From: Acidobacteriota bacterium
GTDB lineage: Bacteria; Acidobacteriota; G020349885
DNA length: 64,000 bases
Direction of reading: 5' to 3'
Assembly (NCBI GenBank): GCA_020349885.1
Contig: CP070701.1
Location: forward strand, 277,169-341,168
The position numbers and the translations under genes are program-made. The notes below the pieces were generated by a model. The model searched no databases. It was not told the origin of the DNA and worked only from the letters and a program-made list of their open reading frames with translations. Within the stretch, counting starts at the first letter, position 1; every line of letters starts with the position of its first letter. Of this stretch, positions 7,655 to 18,639 are shown piece by piece.

Positions 7655-7858
7655 TAACGGAGGTGCCGTGGCCCGCCTGCGGCGGGTAAAGCAAGCCCTG
7701 GGTGGGCTTGTCCGCCTGCGGCGGATTCGAATCCCACCCTCTCCGCCATAACGGAGGTGCCGTGGCCCGCCTGCGGCGGGTAAAGCAAGCCCTGGGTGGG
7801 CTTGTCCGCCTGCGGCGGATTCGAATCCCACCCTCTCCGCCATAACGGAGGTGCCGTG
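7651..7858. repeat. 94-bp tandem repeat carrying copies of the tRNA-Ser 3' end
   Basis: GCCATAACGGAGGTGCCGTGG recurs at 7651, 7745 and 7839 (period 94). Each full unit contains CCCGCCTGCGGCGGG, then GCAAGCCC...GGGCTTG, then CCGCCTGCGGCGG, all palindromic. It ends with ATTCGAATCCCACCCTCTCC, a copy of the T-loop and 3' acceptor strand of the adjacent tRNA. Each unit also has GGAGG-N4-GTG, so it repeats the start region of the following nuclease remnant. Confidence 0.9.
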
Positions 7859-7942
7859 GATGCCCAGCGCGGCTATTGCGCGTACGTTCTAGAGAGCAAA
7901 CGGAACGGGCGGTACTACATTGGAAGCACCTCCCGCGGGTAA
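7856..7942 (+). pseudogene. N-terminal remnant of a GIY-YIG endonuclease
   Basis: A 28-codon frame begins at GTG (7856) after a good GGAGG. It reads YCAYVLESKRNGRYYIGSTS before a TAA at 7940. This matches the start of small single-domain GIY-YIG nucleases, with the paired motifs (here CAY for GIY, and YIG) and the GST that follow. The remaining roughly 60 residues, including the catalytic Arg and Glu, are absent, so the protein is not functional. It lies directly behind tRNA-Ser, a usual neighbour of such nucleases in uncultivated bacteria. Confidence 0.75.
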
Positions 7943-8017
7943 CCGGAAGGAATTACCCCTTACCGGCTGGACTTGCCGGCCGCCGGGGGAGGTTGGCCAG
8001 GGAGCGGAGCCTTATGC

Positions 8018-8023
8018 TATACT
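8018..8023 (+). promoter_or_regulatory. possible -10 element of ftsH
   Basis: TATACT lies 21 nt before the ATG, with TTGGCC at 7993-7998 as a weak -35 (19-nt spacer). The gap between the nuclease remnant and ftsH holds nothing else. Confidence 0.35.
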
Positions 8024-8044
8024 AGTAAGATAAGGAAATTTTCT

Positions 8045-9937
8045 ATGCAAAGGCTGAAGACGCTTACCATCTGGCTCGTGCTGTTAATCGCGGTGCTCCT
8101 GGTGTGGCAGTATTTCGCCGATACGAAGCCCGCGCCGCTGTCTCTTACCTTCAGCGAGTTCCTCGCGGCGGTCGAGCGCAAAGAGGTCAAGGAGATAACC
8201 ATCGCGGGGGAATCGGACATCACGGGCACCTTTCGCGAAAACGAGAAAGCCTTCGCCACGATCGCGCCCCGCTACGACGGCCTGGTGGACCTCCTGCGCA
8301 AACACAAGGTCGCCATCACGGTCAAGGAAGAGAACACCGGGGTGTATTGGGGGCTCCTCTACACGTGGCTTCCCATCATCGTGCTCGTGGGGCTTTTCGT
8401 CTTTCTGCTGCGGCAGATGCAGGCCGGCTCCATGAAAGCGCTCTCGTTCGGAAAAAGCCGCGCGCGGCTCGCCTCGAGCGACCGCGAGCGCGTCACCTTC
8501 GCCGACGTCGCCGGATGCGAGGAGGCGAAGGATGACCTTTCGGAAATTGTCCAGTACCTGAAAGACCCGCAGAAGTTCCAGCGCCTCGGGGGAAAGATTC
8601 CCAAGGGCGTGCTCCTCGTCGGCCCGCCGGGCACGGGGAAGACGCTTCTCGCCAAGGCCGTCGCGGGGGAGGCGAACGTCCCGTTTTTCTCCATCAGTGG
8701 CTCGGACTTCGTCGAGATGTTCGTGGGCGTGGGCGCCTCGCGGGTGCGCGATCTTTTTGAAAAGAGCAAGAAAAACGCCCCCTGCCTCATCTTCATCGAC
8801 GAGCTGGACGCCGTGGGGCGCCTGCGCGGCGCGGGCCTGGGCGGCGGGCACGACGAGCGCGAGCAGACGCTCAACCAGCTCCTCGTCGAAATGGACGGAT
8901 TCGAGACGAACCTCGGCGTCATCCTTCTTTCCGCGACGAACCGCCCCGACGTCCTCGACCCGGCGCTCCTTCGCCCCGGCCGCTTCGACCGCAAGGTCAT
9001 CGTGGATATTCCCGACCTCCGGGGACGCACCGAGATCCTGAAGGTGCACACGAGAAAAGTGCCGCTCGCCCCCGACGTGAACCTGGAGACGATCGCCCGG
9101 GGAACGCCCGGCTTCACGGGAGCCGACCTGGCGAACCTCGCGAACGAAGCGGCGCTTCTTGCGGCCCGCCGCAACAAGGAAAAGGTCTTCATGACCGAGT
9201 TCGAAGACTCGAAGGACAAGGTCCTGATGGGAAGCGAGCGCCGCAGCCGCGTCATCAGCGACGAGGAGAAGCGCACCACCGCCTACCACGAGTCGGGGCA
9301 CACGCTGGTCGCCATGTCCGTCAAGCATGCCGACCCCGTGCACAAGGTGACCATCATTCCGCGGGGGATGGCGCTGGGCGTCACGCAGCAGCTTCCCGTC
9401 GACGACCGCCACACGTACAGCAAGGAGTATCTCGTGGACCGGCTCGCCGTCCTCATGGGCGGGCGGGCCGCCGAGGAGCTTTTTCTCGACCACCTGACCA
9501 CGGGCGCCCGCGACGACCTGGAGAAGGCGACGAGCATCGCGCGCGCCATGGTGTGCGAGATGGGGATGAGCGGACTCGGCCCCGCGACCTTCGGCCGAAA
9601 AGACGATAACGTATTCCTGGGGCGCGAGATCACCCGCATGGTGGACTACAGCGAGGAAACCGCGCGGCGCATCGACGCGGAAGTGCAAAAATTTTTAGGC
9701 GAAAGCTACGACCGCGCGAAGGACGTTCTGAACGAAAACCGCGAGACGATGGAGCGCATGGTGAAACATCTGCTGGAGCGCGAGACGCTCACGGCCGAGG
9801 AGGCCGCCGCCGTGGTGCGCGGTGAGGAGCTTCCTCCGCTCGAGGTCGCGGAGCCCGCTCCCGAGCCCGCACCGCAAGAGGCCGAAAAGCAGAAAGCCCC
9901 CGCGCCCGTCCTTACGCCTGCTCCCGCGCAAAAGTAG
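8045..9937 (+). CDS. ftsH: ATP-dependent zinc metalloprotease FtsH
   Basis: The 630-residue membrane AAA+ protease has two N-terminal spans (about residues 5-22 and 100-120) flanking the periplasmic domain. The AAA module has Walker A GPPGTGKT near residue 196, FIDELDAVG, and the second region of homology [18 protein letters not shown]. The M41 peptidase domain has HESGH near residue 415. It degrades unneeded or damaged membrane proteins as a hexamer in the inner membrane. The C-terminal 40 residues are a Pro/Ala/Glu-rich tail. The ATG at 8045 has AAGGA 8 nt upstream. It is followed after 24 nt by cdsA. Confidence 0.97.
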   Translation: MQRLKTLTIWLVLLIAVLLVWQYFADTKPAPLSLTFSEFLAAVERKEVKEITIAGESDITGTFRENEKAFATIAPRYDGLVDLLRKHKVAITVKEENTGVYWGLLYTWLPIIVLVGLFVFLLRQMQAGSMKALSFGKSRARLASSDRERVTFADVAGCEEAKDDLSEIVQYLKDPQKFQRLGGKIPKGVLLVGPPGTGKTLLAKAVAGEANVPFFSISGSDFVEMFVGVGASRVRDLFEKSKKNAPCLIFIDELDAVGRLRGAGLGGGHDEREQTLNQLLVEMDGFETNLGVILLSATNRPDVLDPALLRPGRFDRKVIVDIPDLRGRTEILKVHTRKVPLAPDVNLETIARGTPGFTGADLANLANEAALLAARRNKEKVFMTEFEDSKDKVLMGSERRSRVISDEEKRTTAYHESGHTLVAMSVKHADPVHKVTIIPRGMALGVTQQLPVDDRHTYSKEYLVDRLAVLMGGRAAEELFLDHLTTGARDDLEKATSIARAMVCEMGMSGLGPATFGRKDDNVFLGREITRMVDYSEETARRIDAEVQKFLGESYDRAKDVLNENRETMERMVKHLLERETLTAEEAAAVVRGEELPPLEVAEPAPEPAPQEAEKQKAPAPVLTPAPAQK

Positions 9938-9961
9938 CCGCGGCGCTGTTTCCTCTCCGTC

Positions 9962-10759
9962 GTGCACTGGAAACGAGTTCTCACCGCCCTTGTATTCATC
10001 CCGCTCTTTTTCGGACTGGTCCGATACCTCCCCGTCTATGCGTTTGCCGTCTTCATCGGCGCGGGAGCGCTGGCGGCGCTTTGGGAATACGCGCAGCTTT
10101 TGCACGCACGCGGCTGGGTGGCTTCAAGGTTCGTTTTCGTCGCGGCGGGGCTCGCCTCGGCCGCGACGCTTGCCTTCAAGCCGTCCGCGCACCGGATGCT
10201 GGCCGCGTCGGCGTCGCTCGCCGTCGTTTTTCTCGTGGCCTCGCTCGCGCGTCCGCAGCGCTCCATGGAGCAGCGCTTCCTCTCGATCGGCGCGTCGCTT
10301 TTCGGGGCATGCTGCGTCGGGATGGGCTTGGGCATCCAGGTTCCGCTCCGGGCGCACGGCGCCGAGTGGATTTTCCTGCTCTACCTTGCGGTCTGGCTTG
10401 GTGACACGTTCGCTTTTTACGTCGGTCGGACACTTGGCCGTCATCCCATGGCTCCGGAAGTCAGCCCCCGCAAAACATGGGAGGGGGCCGTGGGTCATGT
10501 GCTCGGAGGTCTTATAGGCGCCATCGCGGCGAAGATGCTGTTTTTCCACACCCCTGGATGGGACATCGCGGTGATCGCGGGAATCCTTCTTAGCCTTGCG
10601 GCCCAACTGGGCGACCTTTCCATCTCGCTCCTCAAGCGCGCCGCCGGCGCGAAAGATTCTGGAGCGCTGCTTCCGGGGCACGGCGGCGTCCTCGACCGCG
10701 CCGACTCGCTTCTCTTTGCGGCCCCCCTGCTCTTTATCTACAGCAGGATTGTGTCCTAG
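9962..10759 (+). CDS. cdsA: phosphatidate cytidylyltransferase
   Basis: This 265-residue polytopic inner-membrane enzyme makes CDP-diacylglycerol from phosphatidate and CTP, the branch point of phospholipid synthesis. It shows about eight hydrophobic spans. The family signature near the C terminus, SLLKRAAGAKDSG then LPGHGGVLDRADS, is intact with its acidic metal-binding residues. It starts at GTG 9962; the ftsH stop is only 24 nt upstream, so the two are probably co-transcribed. Confidence 0.93.
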   Translation: MHWKRVLTALVFIPLFFGLVRYLPVYAFAVFIGAGALAALWEYAQLLHARGWVASRFVFVAAGLASAATLAFKPSAHRMLAASASLAVVFLVASLARPQRSMEQRFLSIGASLFGACCVGMGLGIQVPLRAHGAEWIFLLYLAVWLGDTFAFYVGRTLGRHPMAPEVSPRKTWEGAVGHVLGGLIGAIAAKMLFFHTPGWDIAVIAGILLSLAAQLGDLSISLLKRAAGAKDSGALLPGHGGVLDRADSLLFAAPLLFIYSRIVS

Positions 10760-10883
10760 CCCCGATATCGCCGGGGCAAGGGGAAAGGTGCGGCAACCCC
10801 GCCTATGGCGGACAAGCCTGACGCTTAGCGTTGGGATCGGGACAAAACGCTTGACGGGCGGCGGCGCGCGATTTTTTTCGCCC

Positions 10884-10912
10884 TTGACTGCCCGCGGCGC
10901 GTGTGCGATTAT
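10884..10912 (+). promoter_or_regulatory. sigma-70 promoter of purD-purE
   Basis: TTGACT (10884-10889), 17-nt spacer, GATTAT (10907-10912). Predicted transcription begins near 10919, about 40 nt before the purD ATG. Confidence 0.6.
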
Positions 10913-10957
10913 TTTTTGCCGCGCTGCGGACGTAGCCCCGCGCGCGGACTCTTGGTC

Positions 10958-12259
10958 ATGCGAATCCTTGTCATCGGCTCCGGCGGACGCGAGCACGCCC
11001 TGGTCTGGAAAATTTCTCAGAGCCCACTCGCGGACGAAATTTACTGCGCGCCCGGCAACCCGGGCATCGCCGAGCATGCCGAGTGCGTGGCCCTCGACCC
11101 GACGAGCTCGATCGAGCTCGCCGACTTCGCCCAGGAGCTCCGCGTCGGCCTCACGGTCGTGGGGCCGGAGCTTCCGCTCACGATGGGCATCGTGGACGAA
11201 TTTCTCAAGCGAGGCCTGCGCATTTTCGGCCCCCGCAAGCTCGCGGCGGAGCTCGAGGGAAGCAAGGTCTACGCCAAGGAGTTCCTGCAGAAATACGACA
11301 TTCCCACCGCGTCCTTCGAGGTCGCCCACTCCCCGGATGAAGCGCGGCAGATTCTCGACCGGACGGGGTTGCCCGCCGTGATCAAGGTCGACGGCCTTGC
11401 GGCGGGCAAGGGCGTCTTCGTCTGCCTGACGCCCGACGACGCGGACAAGGCCGTTGAGGCGATTATGGTGAAGAAGAAATTCGGCGGCGCCGGCGAGCGT
11501 GCCGTTATCGAACAATTTCTCGAAGGCACCGAGGCCTCCTTCATCGTAATCTCCGACGGCCGCCGTGCCCTCCCCCTGGTGACCTCGCAGGACCACAAAA
11601 CCCTTCTCGAGGAGGACAAGGGGCCGAACACGGGAGGCATGGGCGCGTTTTCTCCGGCGACCAATCTCTCGCAGGACATGTTCCGCTCCGTGATGCAGGA
11701 CGTCGTCCAGCCCACGCTCGTGGGACTCGAAAAGGAAGGGCGGCGCTACGCGGGATTCCTCTACGTCGGCCTCATGCTTACGCCCGACGGCCCCCGGGTG
11801 CTCGAATACAACTGCCGCCTCGGCGATCCCGAGGCGCAGGTCATCCTGCCGCGCCTTCAGAGCGACCTCGTCGTCCTCCTTCATTCCGTGGCGAGCAAGG
11901 AGCTCGGCCGCGCCAAGGTCGAGTGGGACACGAGAGCGGCCACGTGCGTCGTGCTCGCCGCCGAGGGCTATCCCGAGGCGCCCAAGAAGGGCATGCCCAT
12001 CGAGGGTCTCGAAGAGGTGGAGGACATGGAAGACGTTTTCGTCTTCCATGCCGGCACCAAGCGGGAGGACGACCAGACGGTCGTCGCCGGAGGGCGCGTT
12101 CTCGGCGTCACCGGCATGGGAGAAAAACTGAGCCAGTCCATCCGCCGCGCCTACGAAGCCGTGGGCCGGGTGCGTTTCGAGGGCATGCACTTCCGGCGCG
12201 ACATCGGCCTTGCGGCTTTGAAGGGGCGCGCCTCGCAAGACAAGGAGGGAAAGGAGTAA
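10958..12259 (+). CDS. purD: phosphoribosylamine--glycine ligase
   Basis: The 433-residue ATP-grasp enzyme joins glycine to phosphoribosylamine to give GAR, step 2 of purine synthesis. Seen: N-terminal GSGGREHALVWK, the lid region AVIKVDGLAAGKGV, the ATP-grasp core (EFLEGTEASF, QDHKTLLEEDKGPNTGGMGA) and the metal site LEYNCRLGDPEAQ. Length is normal for the family. The ATG at 10958 begins the conserved MRILVIGSGGRE. purE follows after two bases. Confidence 0.96.
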   Translation: MRILVIGSGGREHALVWKISQSPLADEIYCAPGNPGIAEHAECVALDPTSSIELADFAQELRVGLTVVGPELPLTMGIVDEFLKRGLRIFGPRKLAAELEGSKVYAKEFLQKYDIPTASFEVAHSPDEARQILDRTGLPAVIKVDGLAAGKGVFVCLTPDDADKAVEAIMVKKKFGGAGERAVIEQFLEGTEASFIVISDGRRALPLVTSQDHKTLLEEDKGPNTGGMGAFSPATNLSQDMFRSVMQDVVQPTLVGLEKEGRRYAGFLYVGLMLTPDGPRVLEYNCRLGDPEAQVILPRLQSDLVVLLHSVASKELGRAKVEWDTRAATCVVLAAEGYPEAPKKGMPIEGLEEVEDMEDVFVFHAGTKREDDQTVVAGGRVLGVTGMGEKLSQSIRRAYEAVGRVRFEGMHFRRDIGLAALKGRASQDKEGKE

Positions 12260-12261
12260 TT

Positions 12262-12825
12262 ATGGCCGCGCCGAAATCGTCCGCTCGCCGAACCGGGAAG
12301 ACGCGAACGCCGCGCGTGGGAATCATGATGGGCAGCGCCTCGGACCGCCCCGTGATGGCGGAGTGCGAAAAGACTCTCGAGTCGCTGGGCGTCGCCTGCG
12401 AATCGGTGACGCTCTCGGCGCACCGGACGCCGCGCGAGGTGCAGCGCTACGTCCGTGCGGCGCCCGCCCGGGGCGTCCGAGTACTCGTCGCGGGAGCCGG
12501 CATGGCGGCACACCTTGCGGGCGCCGTCGCGGCGCACACGACGCTCCCCGTAGTCGGCGTCCCTCTCGACAGCTCGGCCCTGAACGGCCTCGACGCGCTC
12601 CTTTCGACCGCGCAGATGCCCCCCGGCATTCCCGTTGCGACCATGGCCGTCGGGAAGGCCGGGGCGCGCAACGCGGCGCTCTTCGCCGCGTCCATCCTCG
12701 CGCTCGACGACGCCGCTCTTGCCCGCCGCCTCCGCGCCCTGCGCAGCCGCAACCGCAAGAAGGTTCTCTCCTCCGACCCGGCGACGAAGCGGATTCTGAA
12801 AATGCTGAAGCGTCGGAAAAAATAA
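12262..12825 (+). CDS. purE: N5-carboxyaminoimidazole ribonucleotide mutase (class I PurE)
   Basis: The 187-residue protein carries the PurE signatures [20 protein letters not shown] and [16 protein letters not shown], and the loop [19 protein letters not shown]. Most PurE proteins have GAGGAAHLPG where this one has [10 protein letters not shown]. It interconverts N5-CAIR and CAIR in purine synthesis. Class I enzymes need PurK, which is not in this window. About 15 basic residues precede the usual start and about 35 basic residues extend the C terminus. GGAG stands before the ATG, inside the purD 3' end. Confidence 0.93.
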   Translation: MAAPKSSARRTGKTRTPRVGIMMGSASDRPVMAECEKTLESLGVACESVTLSAHRTPREVQRYVRAAPARGVRVLVAGAGMAAHLAGAVAAHTTLPVVGVPLDSSALNGLDALLSTAQMPPGIPVATMAVGKAGARNAALFAASILALDDAALARRLRALRSRNRKKVLSSDPATKRILKMLKRRKK

Positions 12826-12831
12826 ACGGCT

Positions 12832-12849
12832 GGCGCGGCCTTCCGCGCC
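12832..12849. terminator. hairpin between convergent purE and oppF
   Basis: GGCGCGG-CCTT-CCGCGCC is a perfect 7-bp stem with a 4-nt loop, sitting in the 25-bp gap between the two stop codons. On the minus strand it is followed after a few bases by TTTATTTTTT, so it probably ends the opp transcript. Confidence 0.55.
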
Positions 12850-12850
12850 C

Positions 12851-13893
<1,043 letters not shown>

Positions 13894-13897
<4 letters not shown>

Positions 13898-14466
13898 GGG
13901 CTCGAAGGTTTAGGAGAGGGAAAGTTGGGCGACTCCAATCCTAGCTTGTTAGGTGATTTGTCGTCTTTGCGAATCAATACGAGACGAAATTCGCGAAAAT
14001 CCTTGCCGAGAATCATCTTCATTACAACAAGCGAAAACGCCAGACTAATTATGATACCCACCAGTTGAATCGGCAAGTCGGAGTTGAAAGCCCCCTGGGC
14101 CTGGAGAAGCCCCATAACAAAACCAATAATAAAAGTGATGAGCATAGAGCGCCAAAGATACGCCCACCATACGCGAACTGTTCTTCCCCATGTCACTTCG
14201 AGTTCCGTGTTGACCTCCTTGCGAATCAATACGAGGCGAAATTCACCGAAATCCTTGCCGAGAATCCTCTGCATCACAGCAAACGAAATTGCTATGCTTA
14301 TGATACCTGTAAGGTTTAGGATTATGTTAGCCAGTTGAGGTGGTGAGCCGAGAACCCCCATAAAAAGACCAAGACCAAAACCAATAATGGAAGTGATGAG
14401 CATTAAGCGCCAAACATACGCCCACCATACGCGAACGGTTCTTCCCCATGTCACTTCGAGTTCCAT
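13894..14466 (-). CDS. small membrane protein made of a fused tandem duplication
   Basis: The 190-residue protein consists of two near-identical 86-residue halves, each beginning (M/T)[16 protein letters not shown] and ending ILGKDF(G/R)EFRLVLIRK. Each has two hydrophobic segments. The ATG at 14466 has a strong AAAGGAGG ribosome site. The same GAGGTCAAC site is preserved inside the gene before copy 2, but there the ATG has become ACG (14206-14208), merging the halves in frame. The gene is AT-richer than oppD and oppF and separates them, which suggests insertion into the operon. Its family was not recognised. Confidence 0.75.
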
Positions 14467-14537
14467 GTTGACCTCCTTTTGGAAGTTAGCTTGGTAACTT
14501 TCCGAAATGCTAAGCTCCACAACTCCAAAACTCCTAT

Positions 14538-15515
<978 letters not shown>

Positions 15516-15586
15516 TGTAGCGCCGCCTTCCCCCCGGAGTCAAGAATCGGGGACCGGCCGCCGATGGATATCCCGGGATCCCGGGT

Positions 15587-15615
15587 TTGCGTTGCGCCGC
15601 CCGACCGGGTATCAT
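15587..15615 (+). promoter_or_regulatory. promoter of the 15654 gene
   Basis: TTGCGT (15587-15592), 17-nt spacer, TATCAT (15610-15615), about 38 nt before an ATG that has GGAGG 7 nt upstream. Confidence 0.5.
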
Positions 15616-15653
15616 AAAAACCTTAAGAAACCTTGAAGAACGGAGGCATACCC

Positions 15654-16325
15654 ATGGGCAAAAAGACGATTCTCGTTCTCCTGGCAACGTTGCTTGGCCT
15701 GGCCGGAGCGGCACAGGCGGGAATTCTCGACGCGATTCGCTCGCCCGACCCCTCGGACGACGTGTCGGTCTTGAAGAGTCTTTACCGCGAGCACTTCAAG
15801 CCCGACGACGTGCAGTTCGGGGTCCTGCTCAAGGGCTCGAGGGACGGCCCGGAGCACTTGGCCGTCTACTGCTATCTCTCGAAGGAATCGGGCAGGGACT
15901 ACAACTACATACTGGGCCTGCGCCGAGGCGGCGACTCGTGGCAGGTGGTTTTCGAGAAGCTGAAGATTGACGTCGGCGGAATTTTCGTTTCCCTCCCGAG
16001 CCGGCCGGGCCCGCCCTACGGCAAGGCCTACGGCTACTGGAAAAAAGAACCGAGGACGAAGGTGCGCCTCACGGACGTGGAAATCGTCGACTGGGTGAAC
16101 GCGCGCGTGCTCTCGGCGTCACTCGGCATCGGCGCGGACGAGGTGCTCGCCCGCCGCGCCAACGGGGAAAAAATTTCGGCCATCGCCGGAAAAACCTACC
16201 GCGAGAAACACAAGGGCGGCCCGTCCGCGGAGAAGGAAAAAAGCAAAGATACGGCTAAAGGCAAAGGCAGGAGCAGGGGCACGGGAACATGCACGGCCGC
16301 CGGGCCGCCGGGGAAGAAGAAGTAG
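15654..16325 (+). CDS. exported protein of unknown function with a lysine-rich tail
   Basis: The 223-residue product has a clean signal peptide (MGKKTILVLLATLLGLAGAA). A domain of about 150 residues follows, with VLKSLYREHFKPDDVQFGVLL and YNYILGLRRGGDSWQVVFEKL. The C-terminal 45 residues are rich in Lys, Gly and Ser and probably disordered. No family is recognised. The start is fixed by GGAGG seven bases upstream. It has its own promoter and a strong terminator, so it is a single-gene unit. Confidence 0.7.
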   Translation: MGKKTILVLLATLLGLAGAAQAGILDAIRSPDPSDDVSVLKSLYREHFKPDDVQFGVLLKGSRDGPEHLAVYCYLSKESGRDYNYILGLRRGGDSWQVVFEKLKIDVGGIFVSLPSRPGPPYGKAYGYWKKEPRTKVRLTDVEIVDWVNARVLSASLGIGADEVLARRANGEKISAIAGKTYREKHKGGPSAEKEKSKDTAKGKGRSRGTGTCTAAGPPGKKK

Positions 16326-16375
16326 CCTCGGCTTAAGGGCCGTCGGGCGGCAAGCCGTCAGGATTCAGATTTTGC

Positions 16376-16406
16376 AAGGGCGCACTGCGGTGCGCCCTTT
16401 GTTTTC
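16376..16406 (+). terminator. rho-independent terminator
   Basis: AAGGGCGCAC-TGCG-GTGCGCCCTT is a perfect 10-bp stem with a tetraloop (16376-16399), followed by TGTTTTC. It ends the 15654 transcript. Confidence 0.85.
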
Positions 16407-16434
16407 GCGGGCCCATGTTACAATGGGCTGGCGC

Positions 16435-17601
16435 ATGGATTCCCTCATTCATCACCTGCAGTGCACCGCATGCGGGAACGTCTATCCCGATGACCTGGAG
16501 CACCAAAGCTGCACCGAGTGCCGCAAGCCGCTCGAGGTGCGCTACGACCTGCGTCCGAGCGCCGCGTCGCTCCCGAGGGCGTGGAGCGGGCGCGGCGCCT
16601 ACCTCTGGCGCTACCGCGAGCTTCTGCCGCTCCGCGAGGCGAGGAATCTCGTCACGCTCGGCGAGGGATGCACGCCGCTTCTTCGCGTGCCCCGCTGGGA
16701 GCGGCAGTTTCGGCTGCACCGCGTTTTTGTCAAGGACGAGGGGCAAAACCCGACCGGCTCGTTCAAGGCGCGCGGCATGGCCGTCGTGGTTGCGAAGGCC
16801 AAGGAGATGGGCGCAAAGCGCATCGCCCTCGCCACGCTCGGAAACGCGGGCGTCGCCGCGGCCGCCTATGCCGCGGCGGCCCGCCTGAAGGCGCACGTCT
16901 TCATGCCCTCGGATACGCCGGAGGCCTTTTCGAGCGAATGCGAGCACTACGGCGCCGCAGTGCACCGGGTGGACGGCGCCCTCGACCATGCCGCCATGGT
17001 GATGAGCCAGGACAAAGAAGCGCGCCGGGCCTACAACGTCGGCACCTTTCGCCAGCCCTACCGCCTTGAGGGCAAAAAGACGATGGGCTTCGAGCTCTGG
17101 GAGCAGATGGACGGCAATTTGCCCGACATCATCCTCTATCCCACGGGGAGCGGCACGGGAATCGCCGCACTCTGGAGGGCGTTTTCGGAGCTCGAGGAAG
17201 CGGGCATGCTGAAAAACGGGAAGAAGCCGCGGCTCGTCGCCGTGCAGCCCGACGGATGCGCGCCCATCGTTAAGGCGTTCCGCGAGAAGGCGGCCCAAAC
17301 CGAGCGCTGGGAAAACCCCGAGACCATCGCGCTCGGCCTGCGCGTTCCCTCGCCCCTGGGCGACACGCTGGCGCTCCACGCCCTCTACGACAGCGACGGC
17401 TTCGCCCTTTCGGTGAGCGACTACGAGATTCGGCAGGCCATGCGCGAGATGGCGGCGGGCGCGGGCGTCTTTCCGGCGCCCGAGGGGGCGGCGACGCTTG
17501 CGGCCTTGAGGATGCTCCAGGAGTCGGAAAAAATTCCTTCCTCAGCCTCCGTGGTGCTTATTAATGCCGCAACGGGAGACCGCTATGTGGAGCTGCTTTA
17601 A
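16435..17601 (+). CDS. thrC: threonine synthase
   Basis: The 388-residue PLP enzyme converts O-phosphohomoserine to threonine. An N-terminal zinc-ribbon-like segment has C10-X2-C13 and C26-X2-C29. The PLP lysine is in NPTGSFKARG at about residue 110. The glycine loop is LYPTGSGTGIAALW. It resembles plant/archaeal-type threonine synthases; a related PLP lyase is less likely. ATG at 16435 places the zinc ribbon at the N terminus, but no Shine-Dalgarno precedes it. TACAAT at 16419-16424 may be a very close -10. Confidence 0.88.
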   Translation: MDSLIHHLQCTACGNVYPDDLEHQSCTECRKPLEVRYDLRPSAASLPRAWSGRGAYLWRYRELLPLREARNLVTLGEGCTPLLRVPRWERQFRLHRVFVKDEGQNPTGSFKARGMAVVVAKAKEMGAKRIALATLGNAGVAAAAYAAAARLKAHVFMPSDTPEAFSSECEHYGAAVHRVDGALDHAAMVMSQDKEARRAYNVGTFRQPYRLEGKKTMGFELWEQMDGNLPDIILYPTGSGTGIAALWRAFSELEEAGMLKNGKKPRLVAVQPDGCAPIVKAFREKAAQTERWENPETIALGLRVPSPLGDTLALHALYDSDGFALSVSDYEIRQAMREMAAGAGVFPAPEGAATLAALRMLQESEKIPSSASVVLINAATGDRYVELL

Positions 17602-17685
17602 GAGGAGGCCGTCGAGAAAGTCTTGCTCGGCGCAGGCGGGCTCCTTCGGCGCGGGTTCTGAAAATTCCCTTGGCGGTTCTTCTGC

Positions 17686-18438
17686 TCAGGGGAACAGCTT
17701 CTTTTCCTTGAGGCTCACGTAGCCGCCTTCGGCCACGATGATGTGGTCGAGCACGGGGATGCCCAGCGTGTGACCCGCCGAGACGAGGCACTTGGTCACG
17801 TCGACGTCCTCGGCGCTCGGCGTCGGGTCGCCCGAGGGGTGGTTGTGGAAAAGGACGACCTTCGCGGCGTTTAACGCAACGGCCTCCTTGAAAACTTCCC
17901 GGGGGTGCACAAGGCTCTGGTCGAGGGTGCCGACGGAGATGATGCGGTAGCCGCGCGGGCGGTTCTTCACGTCCAGCAGGAGCACGCCGAACACCTCTTT
18001 GTTCGCCTGCGCGTGGCGCGAGAGGATGGTTCGCACCACATCCGCCGGATGGCGCAGCGCCTCTCCCGCCTTGAGCGAGACCTCCTGCGCGCGCCGCGAG
18101 AGCTCGAGGGCCGCAAGGATGCGTCCGGCGCGGGCGCGGTCCACGCCCCGGATTTCGAGAAGCTTTTCAAGGGGCGTTTTGGCAAGGCCCGCCAGGCCGC
18201 CGCATTGGTCGAGAATGCGCTCCGCGAGTTTCTTCGCGGCCTCCGTCCGGCGGGCGCCCGACGCCAGCACGAGCGCGAGGAGGTCCTCGTCCTCGAGGCG
18301 GCTGCCGCCGTCGCGCAGGAACGCGCCCCGGCCGACGGCGTCTCTCGGAGTCGATTCGCAAGCGGGAGAAACACGGCCGCGGCTACGGGAGGTTTTTTCT
18401 CGCTCCTTGGCTGAAGGCCTGCGGGCGCGGGACTTCAT
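17686..18438 (-). CDS. radC: RadC family protein (JAB/MPN domain)
   Basis: The 250-residue protein has the N-terminal helix-hairpin-helix region (LEDEDLLALVLASGA, LEIRGVDRARAGRIL) and the C-terminal JAB-type metal site HNHPSGDPTPSAEDVDVT. The historical DNA-repair label is not well supported for this family and the biochemical role is unsettled. The first 40 residues are basic and look disordered. Its promoter region is divergent from that of the pseudo-receiver gene. TACAAT (18447-18452) stands 8 nt before the ATG with no Shine-Dalgarno. Confidence 0.92.
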   Translation of the reverse strand: MKSRARRPSAKEREKTSRSRGRVSPACESTPRDAVGRGAFLRDGGSRLEDEDLLALVLASGARRTEAAKKLAERILDQCGGLAGLAKTPLEKLLEIRGVDRARAGRILAALELSRRAQEVSLKAGEALRHPADVVRTILSRHAQANKEVFGVLLLDVKNRPRGYRIISVGTLDQSLVHPREVFKEAVALNAAKVVLFHNHPSGDPTPSAEDVDVTKCLVSAGHTLGIPVLDHIIVAEGGYVSLKEKKLFP

Positions 18439-18565
18439 AAGCGCTTATTGTAGCATACGACTCCCAAGACTCGGACGGGCACGGGGGCTCACGAGCGGCG
18501 AGAAAATTCATGCGCTTCTTTGCCCGGTTGATTCAACGACGAAAGGCGCGAAAACCCCTTGTTTG

Positions 18566-18594
18566 TTGACAAGTTATGAGAAGAGGGCTATTCT
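18566..18594 (+). promoter_or_regulatory. strong sigma-70 promoter of the 18640 gene
   Basis: TTGACA (18566-18571), 17-nt spacer, TATTCT (18589-18594). Predicted start of transcription is near 18601, about 40 nt before the ATG. Confidence 0.8.
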
Positions 18595-18639
18595 AGAAAA
18601 GCTGAAAGTCTCGCGCCGCGACGTCGTATTTCTGAGGCC

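Noticed and set aside
7461-7843. Reverse-strand frames beginning MAERVGFE...
   Set aside because: They are antisense to tRNA-Ser and its repeated 3' ends, a well-known source of spurious proteins.
7651-7858. Possible CRISPR array
   Set aside because: The 94-bp units are directly adjacent with no variable spacers, and no cas genes are present.
10851-10856. TTGACG as a second purD -35 box
   Set aside because: No -10 hexamer at proper spacing; the TTGACT at 10884 with GATTAT fits better.
10124-12238. Long reverse-strand frame across cdsA and purD
   Set aside because: Antisense shadow of GC-rich genes with clear family matches; no domain or signal in the translated product. Similar long frames opposite ftsH, mfd, the NtrC-type gene and the pseudo-receiver gene were rejected for the same reason.
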